Shown: in pieces, positions 1 through 11,903 of the stretch | Layout of the letters: the number at the start of each line of letters is the position of its first letter | Position numbering within the stretch: position 1 is the stretch's first letter | Assembly (NCBI GenBank): GCA_021307315.1 | Contig: JAJSPD010000058.1 | Location: forward strand, 1 to 64,000 | Direction: 5' to 3' | Length of the DNA stretch: 64,000 nt | Source of the DNA: Bisporella sp. PMI_857 | Lineage: Eukaryota; Ascomycota; Leotiomycetes; Helotiales; Helotiaceae | Notes under the pieces: generated by a model | What the model saw: the letters and a program-made list of their open reading frames with translations, nothing else | What the model was told of the DNA's origin: nothing | The model's database searches: none | Program-made: the position numbers and the translations under genes

Positions 1-622
1 TGTCGTATTAACGGTCACGCTAGTCGTATTACATTATACATTATACCGAATTCATGTAAAGTGTAGCGCTCTTCTAGAAATTTCTATAAGCAGCCATGTG
101 GCTGCTTTCGCTCTGCTTTGAGCTGCCATCCAATCGTTCCAATCCCCCTCTCCATCACCGCAGTAAGTTATGAGCGACCGTGCCGGTGAAGCCGTCCCAG
201 AGGCCTTTCTGCCGGGAGAATCTCGAACATACGATGCCATATCAAAAACGCAGGGGAGCAGGTAAGTCCGCTTCATTAGGTATTTTCGCCACTAAAACGG
301 TTTTCATACTGATATTGTTTTCACAACCGGACCCTACTGGGTTGTCAAGCACTGCCTACTTGTCTAAACTGGTGTTTGGTGGCTTTCCTGACCGCAGGCT
401 AAGTAACGCCCGAGTTCAAGGTTTGTCATGTAGTTAACTGGGGGTGGGCAAGTGCAATCGATGCATAAAGCAACACACACACATACACCACAATCAACCG
501 TAATTACGCCCACGTTCACGACTACAGGAGTGAATAGAGCACTGCTTCGCGATTAATGTTCTAGTCTGACATCTCCAGCCTCAGTACCTCTTTCCTCTGA
601 AGATTTCCTTAATCCATCCCCC
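1..622. other. Intergenic, no gene recognised
   Basis: Short open frames on both strands cover parts of this stretch, but none shows a recognisable domain, a signal peptide or spliced continuity. I see no RNA gene or repeat beyond a short CA-rich patch near 470-490. The only nearby gene ends at 623, so this is the 3' flank of the von Willebrand-A gene. Confidence 0.5.
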
Positions 623-2002
623 TTACAATTCTCCATCGCCAATCACCTTCTGATCAGGGTCATCCAGGCGCGCACCCGCTGGTGCCTGCTGATCAATGTC
701 ATCCAAGCGCACACCTCCTGGTGCCTGTTGATCAATGTCATCCAAGCGCGCACCTTCTGGTGCCGCCGCCGCCGCCTTGCAATCAGCAACCTTGACCTCT
801 TTACAGACATCCGGCCCGGTGTTCTTTGGATCGCACAGGGTATCGGACGATCTACCCGGTACGACAGCGACACGGTGTTCATGGCCAGAGACGGGCCACT
901 TCATCCGCCACTGTACCTTGACGTTGTCGTCATCTGCGCCATCTGCCTTATACCCAGGCCTCGTCAGACACATTGTCCCATACGGCGTCGGCGCACAAGA
1001 AGTGGTGACATGGCACAGGTTCTTGCCAGGGTGCGGATCGCAGGTGAAGCAACCCATCTGATTAACCGCCACGGAGACACTTTGGATGAAGGTGTTGCCG
1101 CCCGGCGTGTCGTTCAGAAGGAAGCGGACGAGGCATTGAAGGTTGGCGTTCTGAGTAGCGTCGTCGGCCACCTTCACGGTCTCGTGGAAGGTGGCGACGG
1201 CGCCGCTACTCACTTTGGTCTCGGTTGGGGCGAATTTGACGGTTAAACCTGCATTGCAGGAGATTACCTCAGGTTTGACGGTAACATCAAGGTTCTTCAG
1301 CCCGCTGACAATTGCCTTGGTAACCGCGTCGACAGCGGAGTCAATGATGACGCCGCCCGTGGCAGTAGTCACCTTGGTTGCCTGGCCGAGCTGATCAAGG
1401 TGTTTGATTCCGACGTTAACGCCGATGACGCGGATGGCATTTTTGTTCAGGGCGGCGATGGTGTCACCGTCTAGGGTGTGTCCGTTACTGGGCTCGTGGC
1501 TGGGCGCGTCGCTGACGAGGACTATGATCCGACTACTGCCCTCGCGGAAGGCGATGGCACCGTTAGAGAGCTGATAGAGCGCGTTAATCCAGTCCTCGGG
1601 TTCGTCGATGCCAAAGCGCGCCGTCAAAGAATTGACCGCGGTCTGTAGGAGAAGGGCGTTGTTTGTTAGCCCCTGGTCCACCTGGAATCGGTTGGTGTCT
1701 CTATAATCGCCGAAGCTGGCCACGGCGAAGTAGGCGTTCGGCTGCACCGCGCTGACGTCGGAGATAACATTGATCAGGTTCTTCTTAATGTTTTCTATCA
1801 CTCCTCCCATACTACCAGTGACATCGATCAGGAGTACCACATCCGGTTTTGGTAAGATCTCTGGTGTGGTAACGACCTTGTCAATGTTGAACGATGTACC
1901 GGGGTCGGCATCCTTGCTAACCGAGGCCGGCGAGACGCCTGGGTTGGCGAGGACGGACCCGATGAAGGCGAAAACTAAGGCGGTGGTGTTGGGGAAGCGC
2001 AT
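623..2002 (-). CDS. Secreted von Willebrand factor type A domain protein
   Basis: This is a single-exon gene of about 459 residues. I chose the ATG at 2002 because it starts a typical signal peptide (MRFPNTTALVFAFIGSVLA). The frame is open upstream to 2086, but that extension would bury the signal. The vWA domain begins about 50 residues in, with strand 1 reading DVVLLIDVTGSMGG. DxTGS is a MIDAS metal-binding motif of the DxSxS type. Later come a conserved SDAPSHEPSNG stretch and, in the C-terminal third, a cysteine-rich segment (CFTCDPHPGKNLCHV and following), probably disulfide-bonded. The tail carries three near-identical 13-residue units (RLDDIDQQAPGGV type). Family knowledge suggests an extracellular adhesion or ligand-binding role, but the ligand is unknown. 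Neighbouring genes give no functional hint. Confidence 0.8.
   Translation of the reverse strand: MRFPNTTALVFAFIGSVLANPGVSPASVSKDADPGTSFNIDKVVTTPEILPKPDVVLLIDVTGSMGGVIENIKKNLINVISDVSAVQPNAYFAVASFGDYRDTNRFQVDQGLTNNALLLQTAVNSLTARFGIDEPEDWINALYQLSNGAIAFREGSSRIIVLVSDAPSHEPSNGHTLDGDTIAALNKNAIRVIGVNVGIKHLDQLGQATKVTTATGGVIIDSAVDAVTKAIVSGLKNLDVTVKPEVISCNAGLTVKFAPTETKVSSGAVATFHETVKVADDATQNANLQCLVRFLLNDTPGGNTFIQSVSVAVNQMGCFTCDPHPGKNLCHVTTSCAPTPYGTMCLTRPGYKADGADDDNVKVQWRMKWPVSGHEHRVAVVPGRSSDTLCDPKNTGPDVCKEVKVADCKAAAAAPEGARLDDIDQQAPGGVRLDDIDQQAPAGARLDDPDQKVIGDGEL
660..764 (-). repeat. 39-bp tandem repeat in the vWA gene
   Basis: Two full 39-bp units (660-698, 699-737) and a partial third (738-764) encode the RLDDxDQQAPxG tail of the vWA protein. 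A more degenerate partial unit precedes them near 641-659. The unit length is a multiple of three, so copy-number change would keep the frame. Confidence 0.85.
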
Positions 2003-4263
2003 AGTGAAGGGCTCGATGGGAGCTTGGAATCGGGGTGGCTGGATAAGAAGAACAAGAGAAAGTGACTTGGCGGCACTGACAAGCACGAGGGGTAGTCAAG
2101 CGGGAGATAGATGATGGTTCTCAGGCTGGGGCTCCCTCTCGTCTTGTATTGTGCTTGATGTCTGCCTCGCTGTGACAAACTTCGAAGTGCTGGTTGGCCA
2201 TTCTCGTGGGCTGTATGTTACACGTGGCTAGCCATGTTGGGAAATCAGTGTGATGGTTCCAGCAGGAGCTGAAAAGGATTGAATGCGAGTTATCGGTTGC
2301 TCTGCAGACTACAGCTGCACGAGCAGTAAGATTCAGCTTTCTTGGCAGCTTGCCTTTTCTCTTATTTGCGCCTGTGGAGCCTTGTAGGAATTTTTCCCCA
2401 GACGCCAGTCGACCAGACCCACGGAAACATTTGAATTCGAAAGTAATCGGACAGGACTACCTGCTCCTCTATTCGAGTCAACAGAGCGATTTTGAGCAGC
2501 AACAACACTTACTTGTTCGTCCCACAAACTCGCTCAATTCTCTTAGCTCCCTACCTTCGTCATGAAGCACACGACAGACGCGCAGTATCTTGCAGATATG
2601 CGGTTCAGCCTGCTCAATAATGCTGTAAGCCATCACGCTTTGGTGATAGCTACTGAAGAGTGCTAGAGCTCGTTTTGAGAAACACGCGCTGCAATTTGGG
2701 ATTTCGGTTATTGTGCCAATCATATTTCCGGAAGCAGCCCGCCTGTTTAATCCAGTTAAACATTAGATGTTACACACACTACACACAACCGTCCAGCTAG
2801 AGCATCGCGCGGAATAGCAGTTTGACGTATTTCTAAATTATAGTTCGAATTCGTGTAGGTCGCACCCACCTTGGTAAGCTTGAATGAGGGAGGTTTCACT
2901 CTCCTTCGTCCTTCATTCAGCTTCGTTTATCACCCACAAGCTGGCATGCCGTCAGCCTCTGTGGGGATGAGAGGCTGAGAGGACCCGACGAATGTACCCG
3001 AACCCCGCTGCCCCCGCAGCCACGGCTGCTGAGGCTACCTGAACGCTCGACCCGGTGGCGTTGATGTTCCCTGTAAGGTCAATCAATTTATTACCGCAAC
3101 ACAGGCTCACGAGGCCTAGACACGGCGAAAGCCAGCACACCTGTGCGCTTGTAGCCTTAGGCATAAAGAGATTGATACCACGTCACCATAGGTGTCATAA
3201 TGCTTGAATGTGCGATCAAATGTTTACAATACTTTTTCGCTTCGCTCGACTTCAATATATATTTTGGGACCTAGACTGCTAAGTGATAAATAAGATGAAG
3301 GTGCGGGGGACCCTAAAACATTACTACCTTTACGCAATCTTGTCGCTAATAGTCCTGTTGTTGCCACTAATTATAACTTGTACTCTAGCTGCTCTCGTGC
3401 TCGCAACTCGCACTCATTGTCTCTGACTCTTTCGCAGTCGAACAACTACCGAGTCCGATTCAACTCCCAGTCGATCTTGTCGACCCCTAAGGCTATGATT
3501 AGAGAGAGACAGAGGAGCCACTCGGCTCCATCTACAGGACGATTGGGACCCCCGATGCGGCTCCTTGTCAATCCCCTTGGGCATAATTAGCGTTAAGCAA
3601 GGGAGCTGGATGGGTACCTGAGATTAAACCAAGAATGGAATTTTTGGGTACAGTACGATGTTCCTTGCCCTTATCTCTGTACTAGGTGGGATCCTTTGTG
3701 TAACTAATTAGTGGGGTTGAGGCTTCCACTCCCTTTATAGTTTTGTGCGACGCTTACCCCTAATCCTAACCCTAATTCGTGAACGGTAATTATTATCTTA
3801 TTCTCGATGTAGACTACTTTATCCTGATGCAACATTACCAAATATGCTTGAAGAGAACAGCAATGAGGAAGGGTCTGTTGGTGACACATCTGTCAAGCAG
3901 GAGGTAGAATCGTTATTGGAGAATGTGGATGGATGATTGCTCGTTTTGCTCTTCCACGGATATGTAGGCTGTTGTAGGGGTTGGTTGGTTGGTCTGAAAG
4001 TGTTGGCGTTATTTTTGTAGGGACCCCGGCTTAAGATGCGGGGTTACTTGTTAACGTTTGAGCAGGCATTTGGCCCAAGAATCCAAATCAAAACAATTCC
4101 ACACTTATTGCAGTCCACGCCTGATATGCGATCATCCGATAGCAAATTCATTCTGACTTCATTGGTCCAGCACTTCGGGTCCCTCTTTGGAATTCTGTCG
4201 ATCCTGCAGTGCGATGCGTTGAGGTGACCATTCATTAGAACTAAGCGGCCAACCTCGACGCTG
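2003..4263. other. Intergenic region with relic DNA
   Basis: The first part is probably the promoter of the vWA gene. The rest has only short frames without recognised domains, for example a 70-residue minus-strand frame at 2952-3164 with a hydrophobic Ala/Gly-rich stretch. A telomere-like patch sits at 3754-3777. No RNA gene was seen. Confidence 0.45.
3754..3777. repeat. Interstitial telomere-like repeat
   Basis: The stretch reads TTACCCCTAATCCTAACCC followed by TAATT. This is about three to four imperfect copies of the common fungal telomere unit CCCTAA. It is too short and degenerate to be a working telomere. It may mark an old healed end or chance similarity. Confidence 0.45.
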
Positions 4264-6242
4264 ATGTCGTCGTACATCATCGCTCGTGCAGGCTTCGAAT
4301 ACAGACCCCTGATCGAAGAAGATGCAATCAGGTTGTTACTCTTACAGCCTTCCCAAGATGTTTCAACTCCAATACATGTCTCATCGAGCACTCAACCATC
4401 TCGCAAGGGGAACATGAACTTATAGACCACTACACAGCATTGTCATATGTCTGGGGGAATCAAAACGACACCCGCATAATTTTCGTGGAGGGATGCTCGG
4501 TACAAGTAACCGCAAACCTTGAATCGGCCCTTCGACATCTGAGAGAACGGGAGCGCGGGCGGGTCTTGCGTCTTTGGGCAGATGCGCTTTGTATCAATCA
4601 GGCCGATGCTGACGAGAGGAACCGACAAGTACAGCAGATGGGTGCTATATACGCCGCTGCTCACCATACCGTTATATACCTCGGTTCGTCAACACCAAAG
4701 ATCGACATTGCGTTTGAGACGCTTCAGCTGTATCAACGTGGGAAAATACTTCGCAATCCGAAGAAGTCTCTCGAGAACTCGAGCCCTGAGGAGGTGCGCA
4801 ACATCTGGAGTATACTTAAATCCGATGTTTTGGTCCGGCCCTGGTTCAAGCGAGTTTGGGTCTTTCAAGAACTTGTGCTGTCTCATGATCCTTGGCTACA
4901 ATGTGGCAGTAGACGAATAAGATGGGATGATTTCTGTGAAATCTCTTCTGCTATCGGGAGGCAAATTGTTTATACGACCAGCCATACCCCCGGGCCAATA
5001 TCGGTTGACGAAACACCAGAACTTTATGTATTACAGCCTTTACAAGAGATGCAAGCTAGGCGTCGTAGGTTTCGTTACGCTACAAAGTCTGATGACTATG
5101 ATGACTACGACAATTCTCTGCTGGACTTACTTTCACTAAGAAGAGGACTTGGTGCGTCAGATGCAAGAGATCTTGTCTTTGCACATCTAGGCCTTGCATC
5201 TGATTACAGGACAGATCCGAAGGCGTTCAGTGTCAATTACGCCCTAAGCATCCCACAAGTGTTTGCCGAAGCTGCTCGCTACATTATTGAGCAGAGGGAT
5301 GGCTTGGACAAGGTGATCGAGCAGATTTCGGATGTCGAGGTTTCAGATCGGCTTCTGGATCTACCTTCTTGGACACCGGACTGGACCATAGCAAAACCTT
5401 CTAGAAAATCGCCTCCAATTTGGCCTAATCATAGCAGCACGAACCAGTCTAAAGAGATCCCATCTTTCACGCCGTGGACTCAAATACCCATGCGACTTAT
5501 TTTGCGAGGATGGCGCGTTGGCGCTCTCGTCGGATTAAGTGATACCCTGTCATATACCGAATATTCTCCTGATGAGATTAGAACGGCCTGGGTAGATGTC
5601 TTTGGTCGTCCAGGTTACTGTTGGCCCCTCGAAGATCGGAATCGTCGAGCGATATTCGCGAGCCTCTACAACGAATTGCTACAAACTATAGGACTCGATC
5701 TACACCACCGTAGAGCCTCTCCTTCAGTTAGGACAGGGCAAGCTGATATGGGCTGGGTCAACTACTATCATCCCAGTGAACTCAGAGTTCTGGATGCTAT
5801 GAAAGTGGACAATGGCTCGAAGCGTGGAAGTAGTATTGGCCTCCATCCAGCGGCTCTGATGAGCCTAATGGTTTTAGGGCGGTGTGATTTGTCGAAACCC
5901 AACGCTCGGGGACCAGAGGAACCAGAGATTGATTTAAGTCGTCTAATCCAGGACGCTCAGGTTCTCGATGGCCATCGGCTCGGTCTTCTAGACTCACATT
6001 TGCAGTTTTCAAGGCCTTCATTTGGGTTGTTCCCGAGTTACGTTAAGACAGGTGATAGGATCTGTGCCTTTCCAGGTTTTCCGAAGATGTATGTCTGCCG
6101 GCCTGTTGAAAAACATATGGATGAAGACGATGGTAGTCATTTTATTATTGTTGGCGAATGCTATGTTGACAACAAAACCTATGCGCATTTCCTCCCTTGG
6201 AGACTAGAGGAATCGCCACTGGAAGATTTCGTTTTTCATTGA
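4264..6242 (+). pseudogene. HET-domain protein with one frame break near its start
   Basis: The open frame from 4440 to 6242 gives 600 residues. Its first residues, MSYVWG, are actually the conserved HET core, so the gene must start upstream. An ATG at 4264 opens a frame with the family's usual lead-in (FEYRPL, then IRLLLLQP). The two frames are offset, and one missing base near 4374-4378 explains the break. HET landmarks are SYVWG (about residue 60 of the joined gene), LWADALCINQADADERN (about 104), RPWFKRVWVFQELVL (about 193), SDARDLVFAHLGLA and LPSWTPDW. HET domains trigger cell death on fusion of incompatible hyphae. No intron is needed. The locus may be an assembly error, a recent null allele or a gene with a different first exon. 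The body is otherwise free of stops. Confidence 0.8.
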
Positions 6243-7161
6243 CCGTGGAATGCGGAAAAGGTGGCTAGGATTCGGCTACAACAGGACATCTTCCGTACGA
6301 AACGCTATTGCTTGGCTACACTTCCGACATGAAATCATATACATAGCCTATATTATTCCAGCCCCCAAGGGACTTCCAATATTTGATTTAGCATTAATCT
6401 ACTCACAGAAAGGTTACTGATGCGTAAAGGACGTCATATTTCTGTCAAATTCGTCATTCCATATTTAGTAGGAAGATCTAGCTTGACCCGTTGAGCAAAA
6501 ATAGGCTAGTGGCTAGAAATAATGTGGAAGCACAAAATATTTTCTTCGAAGAGCTGACGGATCTACAGGAGTCGAAATATAAGAATTATGGTAGTGGAAA
6601 GGTACTTAACAGGTGCGTCAGTTTTGGAAGAATACTAGATTGCTCTTTACATCTAGTCTTCATCCTGCTCGTTCGAGGACTCTAGCTCTTCGTGAATAAT
6701 ACCATCAAAATCACCATGTTTTGCTTCGTGAACTTGAACTTAAGTTCTCGTGCCATATGGATCGATCAGCTAAAAGTGCCAGTCGAAGAGTCATCTAACA
6801 GCGGCACTATTGCCGATTAAAGACGAACGTCTTCTACTCCTGGCTGGACATATAAAGAACCTCTGGTTCCCCAACCAAAATAGTTGTCCTTTTGTGAACG
6901 TCATCAGAGCGGAACCGCTTAATATCTACGAGCAACCTATGGATATAGATGACAATATTCTGACAGTATTGACTCTCACATAGTGTCTGAAGTTTGTTCA
7001 AATACTGTCAGAGGCGGTATTTAAAAAACCTCCAAATATAATAGAGCTTTTTGCCGGCTTTTTATTGACATCCTAGATACTTTCCGTATATTATAAGATC
7101 AGCATTCTCTTATCACAACTGGCTCTCCTTGAGAAAGCCTTGATGGCTGTGTTATGGTTAC
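6243..7161. other. Intergenic, AT-rich
   Basis: No supported gene was found. The part next to 7161 may hold decayed coding sequence of the pseudogene that is split by the solo LTR, but the match is too weak to claim. Confidence 0.4.
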
Positions 7162-7344
7162 CGTTGGAATGCATGTACATAGCTTCACGTATTCCATATC
7201 GCGAGGGTTATGGGTCCTCTACCATCTATATATCTACCTGGCAATAGGCTGTAGCTTAGAGGGAATCAACGAATATCAAAACCACACCAGCAAGAGCGTA
7301 GTCACAGCTACTATACCTTTTGCTACGTGGTAGGTATTCCGACA
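7162..7344. repeat. Solo LTR, Copia-like, copy 1
   Basis: This 183-bp copy closely matches 35498-35679. It starts CGTTGGAATGCATGTA (expected TGTTGG, first base changed) and ends GGTATTCCGACA, so its ends form the short inverted repeat typical of Ty1/copia LTRs. Flanking 5-mers are GTTAC (7157-7161) and GATAC (7345-7349), a four-of-five target-site duplication. No internal element remains, so it is probably the product of LTR-LTR recombination. It lies inside the broken membrane-protein gene. Confidence 0.85.
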
Positions 7345-7868
7345 GATACTGTTGAAAAATGTCGCGTCTTCAATAAGAGGGAGAAATACCGCGTCAGGAT
7401 GCACCGGTGCTACTAATCCAATAGTAAGTGAATATGGCAAAAAATACTAGTCGCAAGCGCCGCAACAGCAATAGTGGCTAATGTGCCAAAGAGACAAATT
7501 CCGTATCCAAGGTCCCACCAATAACGCTCTCGGGGCACAATATTCGATAACCGCGATGTTCGTCTAACCGTTAACCGTGCAAGGTACGATGACATTATTG
7601 TTGAAGCTGCCCATGGGTCATTCGCATTCCAGAAAGCCACAAGTCCAAGGTATCGAATAGGTCTGTTACGCATAGGAGCAAACGATAGAATGATACAGGA
7701 GACAACCTGCCATAGACCTACGAAAAGAAACTGAACTAATATAGTATAGGCTGCGATAATGGTAGGTGCGACAGATGAAGGAGCTGCAAAAGCACGTTTT
7801 CCACCTGGCATTGAAAAGCTGGTCCATAGCATGTATGCATTCGACTGCGGATCCGTATATGAGCCCAT
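7345..7868 (-). pseudogene. Broken N-terminal part of a fungal membrane protein (paralogue of 20803-22707)
   Basis: The frame 7868-7413 (151 residues) starts MGSYTDPQSNAYML and aligns with the N-terminus of the gene at 20803. Shared features are an AAYTILVQFLFVGLWQ transmembrane segment, the block LVAFWNANDPW (LVAFWNSSNPW in the paralogue) and a second membrane segment. The frame stops at 7413. In a shifted frame the next residues, APVHPDAVFLPLIED, match APVHPKSVFLPEFED of the paralogue. The frame break falls in a run of six T (minus strand) near 7438-7443. Homology then ends at the solo LTR. The remaining part of the gene (about 450 residues in the paralogue) is missing. Function of the family is unknown to me. 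Confidence 0.75.
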
Positions 7869-9613
7869 TTCATTGGTTATAAAGCTTCAATGGTTTTATG
7901 TGAAAAAAAATCGCTTACGAGCCAGTTTCTTGTACGAAGTGCTAAAAGGAAGAAGTTGAAAGGATAAATACTAAAAGCAGAACTCTCTATCTCCTAGCAA
8001 GCCAGTGGCAGATATGTAAGAGAGATGTAGTAGAGCCAAGGACGCCACTAAGCTGGCACAGCAATAGGCAGCCTCGGGGGTTCTCCCTACATTTCTCACT
8101 GTAACTGATTCTTCTGCAAGCTGTACTGGCTTTCCGCCTTTGCCAGGTGCCAGTACCCAATGTTTCTTGGTCACAACTTTTGCAGAGAGGAAGTGGTTGA
8201 AATTGGTCCAGACGCGATGGCTTGATTTTTCACTGCCTGGGAGAGGAAGCAACACATCTGTAGAGCCAATTTTATCTCCTGAATTAATGCTCAACCCAAT
8301 TAGGGTACGATTTGGCGAGCTTTTAGCCGTGCTTATTGGGCTGGCTCATTGTACAGTATTGATAGCTATCAGCCTCAAAGATAGCAGGAGCAACTCATTT
8401 CTGGTCGGGAGTAGAGTCTGGCTGAATTCAACCAGCCACTTGTTTTTTTTTTTTTTTTCTCTCTAGATGGAAAATACAAAGAGGTGGTGAATTGTTGCTG
8501 GCAAATGTCTGGTCGCGCCAAGGGTCGACCACCCAAGCTTGGCACAGGCTTGGCAGGCAGCCAAGAAGGAGTGGAAATATGGCCATTTTCCCCCAATACT
8601 GAGTCGCCGCCTAACACGTCAAAATTATCACCAGACTTTGGCCGCAGACAACGTTAAGTCTCTGCGGAGCGTGGCCTCTACCCTCGGCTCGGACCATTCA
8701 TCTATGGCCATGACTGAGTTATTTGTTCAAAGCTGTTGTGCAGAAGAGTGGAATTGTTTCCCAGATTCGCGAGACGTGATGCGTCTCATATCAGACTGTC
8801 CATCCTTTCAGAGGCGCAAAAGCGCCATCATTTCACATCGCCCTTTGCAGCTCTAAGTCGGCGAGCCCAGTTAGACTCTAGGGGGTGCCAGTGTCTGTTT
8901 TGTCTTATTCGATTGTTTCCTTTTCTTTTCTTTTTTGTGATCCCCTTTTGCCAAGGAAAGCCAAACGGAACACGGGAGAAGACACGCTAATGGGAGAACA
9001 CAAGAAGGGGAAAAAAGCAAGGGTAGAAGGTCTCCTAAAAACGAAGTCAAATCTTATCTATCACTTTCATTCCTGTTTTAATCATTTATCAAGTTCCTCA
9101 TTCGCCCATCAGCCTCTCCCAAACCTTGCGGAAGTCCAATTTGGAAAATAACTCATCGTTCTAGAAAATGAGACTCGTGGTTCAAATTTTTGTGCGCCAA
9201 GTCGTGCCACTATGGAATATGCACAACTTTAGGCGGCTGAGACAAGACTTCAGCTCTGTGCCGAGTGTGAGGCTAAACCATACCCATCAAATGATTTGTA
9301 TAACAAGCTGCCTCCCTGTTGCCGATGACTATCAGTGTGTGTATCATTACCCAGTTAATAAGTGACTATATTAAAATATGAGCGTCGCCTATTAATGCAA
9401 GACAGCGAAGAGGCTGAGGGCCATGTCGTTGAGAGGATGCGATCCGGTAGCTCTAAACATCTCTGATGAGAATTAGTCACGTTGCAAGCTAATATGCCTC
9501 TAGATAAATAGTCTCTGCCGTCATTAGCATTTGCTGTTCCAGCTACCATACTAAAGGCCTCTGACGCCCTGATCATTGTTCTGCCTTCAACTTAACAAAA
9601 ATGCTGGTCTCCT
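7869..9613. other. Intergenic with long poly-T tract
   Basis: Frames such as 7971-8294 (-) and 8539-8856 (+) show no recognisable domain. A run of 16 T lies at 8443-8458 on the + strand, possibly the tail of an old retroposed copy on the minus strand. I see nothing else that can be supported. Confidence 0.4.
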
Positions 9614-10474
9614 ATGACAACGATGTATTTCTTGAATACTTTTAGATGTTTTGCTCCTATTATACTTCTTCTATTTCACAGCTACGCTGTTGTAAGTTCT
9701 TTCTCGCAGGGCATGTTGGTTCATAATAACAATCTCTCGCTAGGAGGCCTCACTCTGCTCCTTATCGAGTGCAGTCTCCATCGAATCTGTTGGCAGCTCA
9801 GATTCAACTGATGCGCAAAGAGGCGCTATTGCATCCCTTGGAAGCGCAGGGGACGAGCTAATCGTCGGTGGGGTCAAAAAGCGCGCCGTCGAACCTATGC
9901 AATTAGATTGTAAGTAGCAAATCAACCTCATACGGCTTAGGATAGTAATCTCATCATCCGTTAGGCACCCCTTCTGAAAGTTGCCTCTCTGTACAACGAG
10001 AAGTCTTCTGCGTGGATCCTTCGTGGGTACACTATGAGCCACATCATGTTATTGCTTCTAACTCTTGCCCGCAGTACCCTCGCATATCATGACGCATTTG
10101 GTACAGTAGGGAATCTTGTCACCGGAGAATATACTCTCGTGGATGGTCGCCGGGGGAACTTATATGCCGGCCCATTTCCATCTCTAGGACAAAGTTCTCT
10201 AGTCGCCTCGACCATACTAGCTACCCCGTCCGTTTCTATTCCAGAAATCACAGTACCTGTCACTTCATATATTCAATCAACAATGGGAGCAACTAGTGCC
10301 GAGATTTCAGCAATTAAATCGAGTTCGCCCACGGTCACTGGAAATACAGCTTCAACGAGGACCTCGGCAAGCACATTTATTTCAACTACCACGACAGCAA
10401 ATGCCGCACCACGGCAGGAACTATTTGCTGGTATGGCTGCTGCAGTTCTTGGGGCTGGCTATTGGGCGGCATAA
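9614..10474 (+). CDS. Secreted, Ser/Thr-rich, probably GPI-anchored protein
   Basis: Four exons restore one frame of about 230 residues: start 9623 (or the in-frame ATG at 9614) to 9691, then 9744-9909, 9965-10022 and 10075-10474. Introns are 52-55 nt. Donors are GTAAGT, GTAAGT and GTGGGT, and acceptors are TAG, TAG and CAG. The N-terminus is a signal peptide (CFAPIILLLFHSYA). A cysteine-containing middle follows, with DCTPSESCLSVQREVFCVD and then YHDAFGTVGNLVTGEYTLV. The last third is Ser/Thr-rich and ends in a hydrophobic tail (ELFAGMAAAVLGAGYWAA), as in GPI-anchored wall proteins. The split phases all match, which makes the model convincing. I do not recognise a named family. It is probably at the cell surface. 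Confidence 0.75.
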
Positions 10475-11588
10475 ATTAAGCCTGTTATTTAATATCATGC
10501 CCTGTATAAAGGACTCTTGCCGGCTTCAAAACACTTACAAGTTCGTTCGTTTCAGGGCATACAATATTATGGACACCTAAAAGGAGCCTTAGTTAGCTTA
10601 ATGTATAACATCACAAATGAAATATGCTTATAAATCTCAAGAATATCGAAATGGGGGTGCATGGACTTAGCCGCAGCTTTTTGGGGAAATTTCAGAGGCT
10701 GACAGCCGGCATTTTGAGAAAGGAAATGCTTACAAGAAAAGAATAACAATAATTTTCAATTTTATATTACATTATAATTTAAACAACTAGAAATCAACAC
10801 AGCAGACTCGCGGGGCCGTTTTTGATAATCGGTGCGATTTACAGCGGATTTAGAGATCGTAGGTTTGTGGAGAGGCGGAGTAGTAAGATGCGCAGAGCCG
10901 CACTTTCGCGTGGCCGCCCTAACAGCAAGGCCGCCTTTTCTCTTATAGACTGTCCAAGGTTACGGACAATTTAATACCTTTAACGGTACTACCGCTAAAT
11001 TTTCGCCACTAAATATCAATACGCGGATAAATTTGAGTAATAGGATTTGCATGGGTACATCCTCGCCCAGCTGTCCCACAGGAGGAGAAATTCTTGTTTT
11101 AATCCATCGACAAACCAATCCTTCTTATGCACCTGTGCAACACCGATCTCCCTATATAATTTACTCTCACCGGTGCCTCCATTGTCACTCTCTGCAGCAG
11201 CAATTGCCAAATATTTATCTATCTCACTATTCATATAACCAAGGAACATCCTTGTGCAGATATGCCATAACAAAATCTGTTGGTTCTTCTTCCTTCTTAT
11301 CGAAGGATACCCACCCTATCTCCGGTACCTTTGATTCAGTCTAATATAATTTGGAAGGAAAGGAGGCGTCGAATCTTTGCTTTGAGTAGTTAAACGGGGT
11401 CGAACATTCTCAGTAAGTCGCAAGAACATTTTAAGAAAAAACTGAATATTCCAGTCATCGTTTCCTGCTTCAGATGAGAGATTATTCTCCTCACCCTTGG
11501 GGGGATGCCAGTTGTGATGTGGAAAGCAAGTATTTCCGATATGGTAACGGCGCGAGCGAGTATCGGGGGCTTTGCTGAGGGAATATAA
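10475..11588. other. Intergenic
   Basis: Overlapping frames around 11016-11344 lie on both strands and have no recognisable features. The 3' flank of the secreted-protein gene occupies the first part. Nothing else can be supported. Confidence 0.4.
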
Positions 11589-11903
11589 CTAGGGTTCATA
11601 GCTGCTGGAACAACGGCTAGCCTTCTTGACTATACCGGAGCGTTTGAGGCAGATGCTTTGGTGGACAGAACCTGGGCAGTGTATTACGCCTAGACTGCGC
11701 AGACTACTTGGGTCATCCCGAACGCGGGAGGTGTCGACCTCATCAAGAAGGTATTCTATACATCCGTCCAGAGCAGCCCAGGACCATGATAGCGCGCGAG
11801 ATATAGTGGGTTGGGCCATGGGCAGAGGCCTGTTGTGGGCGAAAAAGAGCAAGCCTAGCTTGCTAAGAAGCCCATCGGCTCTATAAGAGTTGTGGAAACA
11901 CAT
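11589..11903 (-). pseudogene. HET-domain C-terminal relic
   Basis: The minus-strand frame contains SRALSWSWAALDGCIEY (near 11798 downward). This matches the APSWSWAS/ALDG motif found in the C-terminal half of many HET proteins (compare APSWSWFSV in 24744-27187 and APSWSWASINGP in 32576-35076). No HET core motif precedes it within 500 bp, and flanking frames are short. It is most likely the remnant of a HET gene. The rest of 11390-12300 may hold more of it, but nothing else is recognisable. Confidence 0.5.

Noticed and set aside
728..1246. 172-residue plus-strand open frame
   Set aside because: It lies antisense to the vWA gene, which has a signal peptide and a MIDAS motif. The plus frame has no domain.
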